Source: a virus
Length of the DNA: 55,218 nt
Virus record (IMG/VR): IMGVR_UViG_3300023179_000132
Location: 1 to 55,218 of that record
Direction: 5' to 3' (one strand)
The notes under the pieces are model-generated. The model saw nothing but the letters and a program-made list of their open reading frames with translations. It was not told where the DNA came from and searched no databases. Position 1 is the first letter of the stretch. Every line of letters starts with the position of its first letter. The position numbers were made by a program, and so were the translations under genes. Below, one piece after another: positions 24,929 through 33,200 of the stretch.

Positions 24929-25737
24929 TGTATACCCCAATTGAACGCACTCTCTATTGGGATGTAAAATTTCCTAGAACACCTAAGTTTAGAAAAACGG
25001 CTGCTCAGGCTGAGTTGCATCAGGCTGAGGGCGCTCATGATGTTTTGTCTATCCTTTTTAAAGGTGTTTTAGATAGAAATACATATGGAATTATTGAAAA
25101 AGGAGATCCTGTAGTTTTTACTTGGGGGAGCGGTAATCATAGAGAAATCTTTATTGGGTTTGTACAACTAATAGAAAAAAATTCAACTGTTAATAGAAAT
25201 ACATTTAGAATAGTATGCGTCAATAATTCTTCGGTTCTTAGAATACCAAGTAAAAAAGTATATAAAAACCATACCGCTGATAAAGTTGCTAATGTCCTAG
25301 CTAATGAACATGGGTTTGAAGGCCATATACACCCCCACCCTTATGTGCACAGCAATCTTTCTCAATCAGGGCAAACCCATTGGCAGTTACTACGTCATTT
25401 GTCTCACAAGACCGGGTATGCTCTTAGAGCTGAGAATAAAACGCTTATTTTTAAGCCTAGGAACCTTATTGTGGCTGAAAAACTAGAGCACGCGCCAGTA
25501 TTTTTTCACTTTGCTACTTTCCCTGAAGGCGTTCTTGGATTACAGACATTATTAAGTTTCACTGCTTTAGACTCTATAGAATCTCCAGGAACTAATGCTG
25601 GTGATGTTGGAATTGAACTGCATAATAATCATGGAAACAGGTATGCTTTTAATTCACGAACTGGATTACATAATTCAATTCACGCCAGTGGGCCTATAAA
25701 TACTAATCAAAATTGGGGTAAATTAAATGGATCTTGA
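24928..25737 (+). CDS. baseplate hub protein, first part (late control D-like)
   Basis: Central hub ring to which the spike is attached. ATG 24928 overlaps the preceding stop. The 269-residue sequence follows the gpD / T4 gp27 layout: a strand domain with HDVLSILFKGVLDRNTYGII and IFIGFVQLIEKNSTV, then the helical and strand segment typical of the hub core (KVYKNHTADKVANVLANEHG, QTHWQLLRHLSHKTGYALR). It is shorter than the usual single-gene hub, and the missing C-terminal part appears to be encoded by the next gene, which overlaps it by 11 bases. Confidence 0.8.
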   Translation: MYTPIERTLYWDVKFPRTPKFRKTAAQAELHQAEGAHDVLSILFKGVLDRNTYGIIEKGDPVVFTWGSGNHREIFIGFVQLIEKNSTVNRNTFRIVCVNNSSVLRIPSKKVYKNHTADKVANVLANEHGFEGHIHPHPYVHSNLSQSGQTHWQLLRHLSHKTGYALRAENKTLIFKPRNLIVAEKLEHAPVFFHFATFPEGVLGLQTLLSFTALDSIESPGTNAGDVGIELHNNHGNRYAFNSRTGLHNSIHASGPINTNQNWGKLNGS

Positions 25738-26323
25738 TAATTCAAAGCTTTCCCTAACCCATGAAGTAGTAGAGAATGCGGCAAAAGCTAATCTTATTGC
25801 TGAAGGGTATAGCGGTGGATCACAATATAAATACAAGGCCAATGCAGTTTTAATTGGCCACGCTCCACTAAGACCCTATGACCCTATATATTTAGCTGGA
25901 TTAAGAGACAATATGTCTGGGGTATGGGTTGTAATATCTGTAACCCATGTATTTAATGACAGCCTTAAATATACTATGAAAGTTCATTTGGGCTCAAACG
26001 ATATGTTGTTAAGCATAAAATATAAAAAACCAATTAAAGATGTTTCTAAGACACTGGTTAAAAAGTACCCAAAAATACTAGGGGAACAAGATAAATTATT
26101 TACTATTGCTAATAGAGACTCAAAGCAATACACGGTTAAAAATTTAAACCCTCGTATAATTAAATCTCAAACATCAGCTCCGCCGCCACCTTGGGTTAGA
26201 GATCCAGTAAAAGAGTTTATTGATAAAAAATTACCTAGCTCTTCTAAGCATGTAAATCATTATGAGCACTTTAAGCCAAATACTACTAACTCTCAAAGAC
26301 AACCACGTTGGGATACAGCATGA
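25727..26323 (+). CDS. baseplate hub protein, second part (late control D C-terminal-like)
   Basis: ATG 25727 is directly preceded by an in-frame TAA, so it starts here, 11 bases inside the previous gene. Residues 20-95 (ANAVLIGHAPLRPYDPIYLA, VWVVISVTHVFNDSLKYTMK) match the closing beta-domain of late control D hub proteins, where the chain loops back near the spike. The remaining 100 residues are basic and Pro-rich, probably an extended linker. Together the two genes make a full-length hub in two chains; whether they stay separate in the virion cannot be seen here. Confidence 0.72.
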   Translation: MDLDNSKLSLTHEVVENAAKANLIAEGYSGGSQYKYKANAVLIGHAPLRPYDPIYLAGLRDNMSGVWVVISVTHVFNDSLKYTMKVHLGSNDMLLSIKYKKPIKDVSKTLVKKYPKILGEQDKLFTIANRDSKQYTVKNLNPRIIKSQTSAPPPPWVRDPVKEFIDKKLPSSSKHVNHYEHFKPNTTNSQRQPRWDTA

Positions 26324-27069
26324 GCTATAATCTGTATTCTGATTACTCTATAGACCCTTTAAATAGGCCTAGATTTTATGGGGTATATAGAGCTAGCGTT
26401 CTAAATAATGTGGATCCAGAAGGTAAAAAAAGACTAACTTTAGTAGTGCCTCAAATTACCGGATCAGACACTATGGTTTTAGTACCTCCCTGTGTTTCTT
26501 CGGGTGCTTTAGCGGATACAAGAGTTCCTTCTATTGGAGAATCTGTTTGGGTTATATTTGAGTCTGGTGATCCCGGGTACCCACTATGGATTACGGATGC
26601 TGGCTATGCTAATCGTACATACCTTGGATATTGCGGGTCTTTTACGTCTAGCGTAAGGCAGACTAGTACTACAGGAGTATCAACAATTACTTTTGATGCA
26701 ACTCAGATATCTAATGGGGTGTCTTTAGTTAGCGGATCTCAAATTAAAGTTGCTAATGCTGGCACCTATAACTTTCAATTTGGTGGGCAAATTCACCAAA
26801 CAGTAAACGGTAGCCCTGCAATTAATATCTGGATAAGAAAAAATGGTGTAGACCTCGTACCTGGATCTACATGGCAGTTTGATTTATCTAATCAAAACCA
26901 CTTTTCTGTACCTGCATTTAGCTATATTCTTACACTTGCAGCCGGTGATTACATCGAATTTCAATGGACTTCTACTAGTACGGTATATTTGGATTATTTT
27001 GCTGAGCACACAACTGCTCCTATATACCCAGCTACCCCCTCTGCTGTAGTTAATGTAATTCAAGTATAG
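26320..27069 (+). CDS. baseplate spike protein (gp5-like OB fold)
   Basis: Start taken at ATG 26320, an ATGA overlap with the previous stop (TTG 26308 is possible). The first 100 residues form the gpV/gp5-type OB fold: FYGVYRASVLNNVDPEGKKR, LTLVVPQITGSD, GESVWVIFESGDPGYPLWI. The remainder (about 105-240) is a C1q/TNF-like sandwich (GTYNFQFGGQIHQTV, INIWIRKNGVDLVPGSTW, LAAGDYIEFQW), which often tops phage virion proteins. This would place a beta-sandwich at the tip of the spike in place of a long needle. It ends in VVNVIQV, a segment shared with the protein at 29349. Confidence 0.83.
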   Translation: MSYNLYSDYSIDPLNRPRFYGVYRASVLNNVDPEGKKRLTLVVPQITGSDTMVLVPPCVSSGALADTRVPSIGESVWVIFESGDPGYPLWITDAGYANRTYLGYCGSFTSSVRQTSTTGVSTITFDATQISNGVSLVSGSQIKVANAGTYNFQFGGQIHQTVNGSPAINIWIRKNGVDLVPGSTWQFDLSNQNHFSVPAFSYILTLAAGDYIEFQWTSTSTVYLDYFAEHTTAPIYPATPSAVVNVIQV

Positions 27070-27130
27070 ATTTAAGAGACTCTATAACAAGGCGTAATGA
27101 TAAGATGTATAGACAGATTGGAGCTAGATT

Positions 27131-27526
27131 GTGAAAGCTATTAGCTATCCCTTTACTTTGGATACTTTTGGTAAAGTAATATCTACTGAAGATAGTAATA
27201 AAATCTATACTCATAGAGTTATGACTTTATTATCAACCTTAGTATTTGGTAGACCTATGAGATCAGACTATGGCGTTGACATGTCTAGAGCGATGTACGA
27301 ATCAGGAAATGACTTCAAGAGGGCTGTATCTTCCTCTGTAACCCGTGCAATTAGTACCTTTTTACCAATGCTAGTAATCGAAAATATAAAAGTTACATTA
27401 CCAAACTCTTCAGGAGAAGCTACTATAGATATTAGATTACGCTACCCTGATGGCACTGCCGGCTCTTTATTAGTTTCGGCAAATGAATTTAATGACGACG
27501 GAACTATAGTAGGAGATATATATTAA
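27131..27526 (+). CDS. baseplate wedge protein (T4 gp25-like)
   Basis: Begins at GTG 27131 with TTGGAGCTAGATT upstream; the 61 bases before it contain nothing else recognisable. The 131-residue protein has the gp25 lysozyme-like wedge pattern: an initial strand, the helix with IYTHRVMTLLSTLVFGRPMR, SDYGVDMSRAMYE, and a C-terminal beta region with VTLPNSSGEATIDIRLRY. This subunit links the sheath base to the wedges. Followed by baseplate J at a TAATG overlap. Confidence 0.9.
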   Translation: MKAISYPFTLDTFGKVISTEDSNKIYTHRVMTLLSTLVFGRPMRSDYGVDMSRAMYESGNDFKRAVSSSVTRAISTFLPMLVIENIKVTLPNSSGEATIDIRLRYPDGTAGSLLVSANEFNDDGTIVGDIY

Positions 27527-29265
27527 TGGCTTCAGAAGCAGACTACACTTCTCGTGACTTTGACTCACTTAGAGCTGACTTAATTAAGGTTGTACAAGAA
27601 AGAGTACCTGAATGGACTCCCGACAGTTCCTCAGACTTTACAGTAGCCCTTATAGATGCTTTTTCTTATCTTGGAGATAATATCTCTTTCTATATTGATA
27701 GAGCAATGTATGAGTCTCAAATAGCTACTGCAACTCAAAAAAACACGCTGTTAAATTTTGCAGACCTTGTTGGATATGAAGTTTCAGGCCCACAACCTGC
27801 CTATATGGCGCTTACCGTTACCAATAACACTGCAGGTAGTATAGACCTTCCTGTCGGAACTCAAGTACGAGCTCCGATCTACACAGGTGATTTTACTAAT
27901 GCATACTTTGAAACAACCAGCGCTATAACTGGCTTAGCTGCTGGAGCTAGTACCCAAGTTGTCGCTATAGAAGGAGAAACTAAGTCTGGAGGACTGGATA
28001 GTAATTCATACTTAGTTCCTTTAAAGATTGGGGATGCTCCTCAATACGCATATGAAGAGTACAAACTACCCCACAACGGAGTTATAAATGATTCACTTAG
28101 AGTATATGTAGGTGAAGGAGACTCTTTAGTTGAGTGGAAAAAAGTATCTAATCTTTATGAGTATGGGCCGTACTCTGAGGTATATACAACAAGACTAGAT
28201 GAGGATGGCTATATACACGTAGCTTTTGGCGATGACGAGTCTGGTTCTGTACCTACTGGTATTGTCTCTGCTATATATAAAGTTGGGGTAGGAGCAGCTG
28301 GAAACATTATTGCCTCAACAACACCTATAGATCCATACCCAACTTATATTCCAGGGACGTCACAATCTGCGCTTCAAACTTATGGAGTCACTGTAACAAA
28401 TAACGCAGATGCTTTTGGTGGAACTGATGGCGATACTCTTGCTTCTCTAAGGCTAAATATTAAGAATGTATTGGCTGTAAGAAATCAAGCAGTTACGGTA
28501 AAAGACTACGCTAAATTAGCGCTTAATCTTTATGGTGTAGGAAGATCTTATGTATCTTCTGCAGTAGCCTCAGCGGTTACGGTCTATATTCAACCGTATA
28601 ACGATAATTCTGCAACTCCTGGAGTTACGGTTGCATCATACACAACTTCTATTACCGGAAGCAGTGGAGCAACAACTATTACGGTTGGCTCTGCCACTAA
28701 CCTAGCTGTTGGACAAGCCGTTAATGGCACGGGTATTGGCACAGGAGCAACTGTCACAAATATTTCTGGTACTACAGTAACTCTTTCTGTAGCTAATTCT
28801 GGAGCAGTTAGTGGTACTGGAACCTTCTCTAGTACTACTCCAACTTCCTCTTGGTACACCCTTAGAGACGGAGTTTACTCTCTGTTATCTTCTCGGTCTC
28901 CACTAAATACTACGGTTCAAGTATTCCCACCGACATATGTTGATACTTATCTATCGTTGTCTTTGACTGTGGACTCTAGGTATAAAAATAGAGATGTACA
29001 GATCGAAGTGGCTAAAATGTTACTAGATACCTATATTGGATTATTTTCTTACAATAGCTACGGTTTTGGTGAAGATGTTCTTCAGTCTGACATAATTGTT
29101 AGAGCTAGATCTGTCCCCGGAGTTTTAAACGCTACGATTTCTAGACTAAACCGTACTGGAGATGTAAGCGCTGTTGGCGACGTTCCAATAAACGCCGGTG
29201 AAATTGCAATTTTGAAGTCAGATAATCTTTCAATATCGGCCAGTGGTGGCATAACGGTATCGTAG
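27526..29265 (+). CDS. baseplate J-like wedge protein with inserted beta domain
   Basis: Major wedge component (T4 gp6 / P2 gpJ family). ATG 27526 overlaps the preceding stop. The N-terminal part carries FDSLRADLIKVVQERVPEWT, SDFTVALIDAFSYLGDNIS, and TLLNFADLVGYEV, standard for the family; the middle has SVPTGIVSAIYKVGVGAAGN and LRLNIKNVLAVRNQAVTVKD. At about 360-440 is an insert (SGATTITVGSATNLAVGQAV, then GTGIGTGATVTNISGTTVTL) of a short beta motif that is widespread in virion proteins, in place of a short loop. The conserved C-terminal domain with DTYLSLSLTVDSRYKNRDV resumes after it. Length 579, longer than usual because of the insert. Confidence 0.9.
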   Translation: MASEADYTSRDFDSLRADLIKVVQERVPEWTPDSSSDFTVALIDAFSYLGDNISFYIDRAMYESQIATATQKNTLLNFADLVGYEVSGPQPAYMALTVTNNTAGSIDLPVGTQVRAPIYTGDFTNAYFETTSAITGLAAGASTQVVAIEGETKSGGLDSNSYLVPLKIGDAPQYAYEEYKLPHNGVINDSLRVYVGEGDSLVEWKKVSNLYEYGPYSEVYTTRLDEDGYIHVAFGDDESGSVPTGIVSAIYKVGVGAAGNIIASTTPIDPYPTYIPGTSQSALQTYGVTVTNNADAFGGTDGDTLASLRLNIKNVLAVRNQAVTVKDYAKLALNLYGVGRSYVSSAVASAVTVYIQPYNDNSATPGVTVASYTTSITGSSGATTITVGSATNLAVGQAVNGTGIGTGATVTNISGTTVTLSVANSGAVSGTGTFSSTTPTSSWYTLRDGVYSLLSSRSPLNTTVQVFPPTYVDTYLSLSLTVDSRYKNRDVQIEVAKMLLDTYIGLFSYNSYGFGEDVLQSDIIVRARSVPGVLNATISRLNRTGDVSAVGDVPINAGEIAILKSDNLSISASGGITVS

Positions 29266-29287
29266 TTATTTAGAGTTTAAAAGGATT

Positions 29288-29309
29288 TATTCTCAATTAT
29301 CAGAGAATA
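29288..29309. promoter_or_regulatory. 7-bp hairpin in the gap after baseplate J
   Basis: TATTCTC at 29288-29294 pairs with GAGAATA at 29303-29309 around an 8-base loop. It lies in the 83-base gap before the next gene. There is no T-run, so it is not a clear terminator. It may help mRNA processing or form the leader of the next gene. A GGAGGG lies shortly after it but too far from the start to serve. Confidence 0.35.
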
Positions 29310-29348
29310 TATAAGGAGGGAACTTCCACTAATTATGGAGATTAATAA

Positions 29349-29891
29349 ATGGCTTCTACATTTCCAGCTTCTTCAGTAGATACCTTTACACAAGTTACAG
29401 ACTTGGTAAGCGTAGTAAAAGCGGCAGACATAAACCCAGTCTATGATGCGGTTACCGCCATAGAAACTACTTTAGGTACCGGCATTAACTATGCGTATTC
29501 CGGAACATCTGCGTTTGATGCTACCGCATCAAGTTTTACTAATGTAAAGCTTCGCCTTGATAATATTGAAAGAGGCTTAAAATACGGTAACTTGACGCAT
29601 AATGCGCCTAGTGGAACTGTTGCATTAACCCTAAAGAATCAATCATCTGGAAACACCTCGGATCTTCTACAAACCCAGGCTTCAGGAACTTCCACAGTGG
29701 CCTTTAAGGTTGATAAGTCTGGCATTCCTTATGTAGGTAGTAATGCCGTTTTGTATGCAGATACTGTAAACAATGCGCCATATGGCACTATTAAAAGTGA
29801 TATTTCTACTTTGCAGAGTCAATATACGGCTCTAAATGCCACTGTTAACGTGATCCAGGTTATGGATCCCCTATTTCTTGCCGGGATGTAA
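29349..29891 (+). CDS. virion protein with fibre-anchor-like sequence (180 aa)
   Basis: Starts at ATG 29349 with GGAG at 29337 upstream. The first half is helical (SVDTFTQVTDLVSVVKAADI, NPVYDAVTAIETTLGTG) like the baseplate-attachment part of many fibres; the second half is a Thr/Ser-rich strand region with HNAPSGTVALTLKNQSSGN and VAFKVDKSGIPYVGSN, typical of a phage fibre shaft or head. It ends TVNVIQVMDPLFLAGM, sharing NVIQV with the spike protein's end. Probably a short baseplate fibre or fibre-anchor. Not recognised by name. Confidence 0.75.
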   Translation: MASTFPASSVDTFTQVTDLVSVVKAADINPVYDAVTAIETTLGTGINYAYSGTSAFDATASSFTNVKLRLDNIERGLKYGNLTHNAPSGTVALTLKNQSSGNTSDLLQTQASGTSTVAFKVDKSGIPYVGSNAVLYADTVNNAPYGTIKSDISTLQSQYTALNATVNVIQVMDPLFLAGM

Positions 29892-29895
29892 TACT

Positions 29896-30219
29896 ATGTC
29901 AGGATCCGCAGTAAGCTTAGCAAATGTAGCGTACACCTTTGAAATTTTGTCTGTATCGGCTGCAGCCTTTGTTGCAGTGCGGCAAATATGGAAAAGAATT
30001 GACAATCGTCAAGAAAATCTTGAAAGGACTGCTGAAAGACTTGAGGATCGACTTGAGCGTATAGAGCATCAGTTTGGTCCTAATGGTGGGGGTCTTCGGG
30101 AGGCAGTAAATAATATGTCGTCAACTGTGTCAAAAATTGACACAAAAGTAGGTAAACTAGGAGAGGATTTATCCAACCTTTCGGGTAAATTTCATCAGCA
30201 TATTATTGAAAACGATTAA
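29896..30219 (+). CDS. small membrane-anchored coiled-coil protein
   Basis: Start chosen at ATG 29896, just after the previous stop; a TTG at 29878 would overlap it. The N-terminal 35 residues contain a hydrophobic segment (VAYTFEILSVSAAAFVAVRQ) compatible with one membrane span; the rest is a charged coiled coil (NRQENLERTAERLEDRLERI, then NNMSSTVSKIDTKVG). No signal-peptidase site is evident. This one-span coiled-coil form could be a holin partner, spanin-like element or tail-associated protein. Function unsettled. Confidence 0.65.
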   Translation: MSGSAVSLANVAYTFEILSVSAAAFVAVRQIWKRIDNRQENLERTAERLEDRLERIEHQFGPNGGGLREAVNNMSSTVSKIDTKVGKLGEDLSNLSGKFHQHIIEND

Positions 30220-30241
30220 TACTCTAAGGTCGGTATACTAA

Positions 30242-33200
30242 ATGGCAAGATATAACAGCGGGTTTGTCTATAACCCGAGTACTAGTTCTGGAACTTTTTA
30301 TGGAGCTAAAGATCCAGCAACAACTGTTTTTGACGCAAATTTAACGGTATTTCAATCTGACTACAGAAAAAACAAATTAACTTGGAGCTCTGTAGATATA
30401 GATTTAACTATCTCTGGTGGAAGCCATGCTGCTACTCACTGGAAAATTGTAAAATCTCCTTCCGGCGTTCCTGACCATCCTAATTATGCTACATATGTTG
30501 TAGGGGATGCAGTTGGTACAGACGGTAAAGTTCCAAGCAGTGCCTCTGCATTCAACGGATATTATCTAGATAACGAAACTAAATATCCTGCTGGTACTGA
30601 AATTACTTATTCTTTTTGGGTTTACAACAGCGTTGATTGGTTTTTTTGTGGTTCTGCAGACTCTATAGTTGTAGAAGACTCTGCTAATACAACTCTTAAA
30701 TTAATGCAGCTACTGCCTAGTGTTTGGGTTACAGGAAAATATTCTATAGGTGGCATGGCTTCATATCCAGATACTATAGATCCAGTTACCGGTGAAAAAA
30801 CTGATTTATACAAATACCTATATAATTTTGGATTTTACTACGATAAGCTAAACCAACAAGTAGACAACCTATACAACTCTAGTAATTATCGTAAACTTCC
30901 TAGAAGATACTTAGAACTTGCTTTAATTAATCTAGGTTTTGACTACGAACCAACTTTAGGCACAAAGTACGGAAAAAGCCTATACAGATTTGGTAACATG
31001 ATTAACTCCTTAAAGGGATCTAGCCTTGGAGTAAGCACGTACATAAGATCTCTTACTCATCTTACAAATACTGTAGGTATAGGCACTAACTTAATGCTTA
31101 ACGCTGCTACATCTTCTTTTGAAGGCAACGTAGGAACTTGGGGCGGAGATACAACCTCATTTAGTATTACAAAAACTAAAGTAGCAAGCACTTATGGGTC
31201 TCCTTCTTCAGCAGTTATTACTTTGAGCTCAGACCATAATTTTAACGTTAATGATTTGGTTACTGTATCTGGAGTAAGTGCAAACGGATCTATCTATAAT
31301 GGGACTTTCGTAATTCAAAGTATTCCAAGTACCACATCATTTACCTATGTTGTTAATAGTCCTACAATTGCAGAAGTTACTGGAACCTTAGGCACAGTAA
31401 CGCACTCTATTATTTTCGCAAAAAAATATGGTGCAAGTGGTTCAGATTTATCTACGGCAGATAAACCTACATTAAAGCTGGCTGATACGGATAATATGGG
31501 CCGTGATTGGTATGGGCAAGTAGTTTTGGCAGGTACTTCTGCAACTATGACAACCTACTATAACTCTGCTAATTCTTCTAAGACTTCTCAGAGTGTGCCA
31601 GTAACCCCCGGAAATGAATACTATTTCTCAGGATACGTAAGAAGACCTACAGGAAATGCTTCCGGAACAACGTCAACGGCAGGAATACAAGCTGCTATTG
31701 AATGGTTTGATTTTCAAGGTAACTATGTAGGAAGCTCTAACTACGGTACTAAAGTCGTTACTACAACTGCAAATACGTGGTACTTGTTTGAGTCTTCTTT
31801 ATACAATGATCAAATTATTGCACCGGCTACTGCAGCATACGCAGGCATTAAGCTTTATATTTCTGGGGCTACTTCAGCAGATAAGTTTTATTTAGACAGC
31901 TTACAGTTTACTAAATTCCCAGACAATCATAATATCTCGTATAAAATGGGTCTTCCAATATACGAAGAAGCACGTACTGCAACTCTTCAAATAGACGCTG
32001 TGCGAACTAACCTTATTCGTAACCCTTCTTTTGAAGTAGACGTATCAAGCTGGGGCTATTTAAATGGCCGTCTAACACTAGATACTTCTAATTATAAAAC
32101 TGGCTCTAGTTCTTGCTTATTTACAGCTAACTCAACTACTGGAGCTGTTCACTCAGACTGGATGGTATTAGAGCCTGATTCTTGGTATACCTTTAGCGCA
32201 TATGTAAAAGGCCCAAATACAAAAACTGCAAAAGTTGGGCTAGAATTTACATTTCCTACAGGCGATAAAAATAATTCAAATACTATCACGGATGTTTCTA
32301 GAACTGCTGGCAGTTCTACAACGACAATAACTACTTCTCAAGAACACGGCTATGTTACTGGAGATCAGGTAGTAATATCAGACACTTATGACGCTACTAC
32401 GTTAGTATTAAGATCGGCAACGTCTCCAACAGCTATAGGAAGTTCTTTAGTAGATCGAATACCGGTAACTTCTACAGGAACTTATAGCGTCAGTCTTGTA
32501 GCAAAAGCTGCAACAAATATAAGTAAACCTTTTAGCGTTAATATATCTTTTTATGATAGCTCCGGCGCACCAATCTCAGGGTACGGTGTTGACTCTACTA
32601 TAACTAACTCTTGGTCAACATTTACGTTTGCTCCGTTATCACCACCAGCTGGTGCCGTCTCCGCAATAGTCTATGTTTATGTAGAAAACGGTGCTGTAGG
32701 TAATACGTTTAATATACAATCCTGCACTTTTATTTCTAATGAAGGCATAGTAACAAAAACTAAAAAAATAAATTTAACTAAGTATAAGGATGTAGCTGGA
32801 AGTACAACTAACTCTGGCATACCCTACGTATACACTTTTAATGGAACGTACATTATTACTAAAGTAAATGACACTCAATTTACAATAAGTACGTATGACA
32901 CTACTGCGTTAAGTCTTACTGGGTTAGCAGGAAAAGTAGAGCAAGTAAGTCAAACAACAATTCTTGAAGATGGGTATAGTAAGTATTTAACTACTGTTCC
33001 AAATTTAAAATACTCTAGTGAAGTCACAGTAAATCCGGATACATGGACAAGAATCTACTACACGGTTCGATCCCCTAAATATGTGCCCGATAATGGAGCT
33101 CCAATTGCTAAAGCAGTTATATCTTTTCCAAATACTTCAAGTGCGGAACAATATTGGGTTGATGCGTGCTTGCTTGAAAAGAGTAAAGTACTTGATACTT

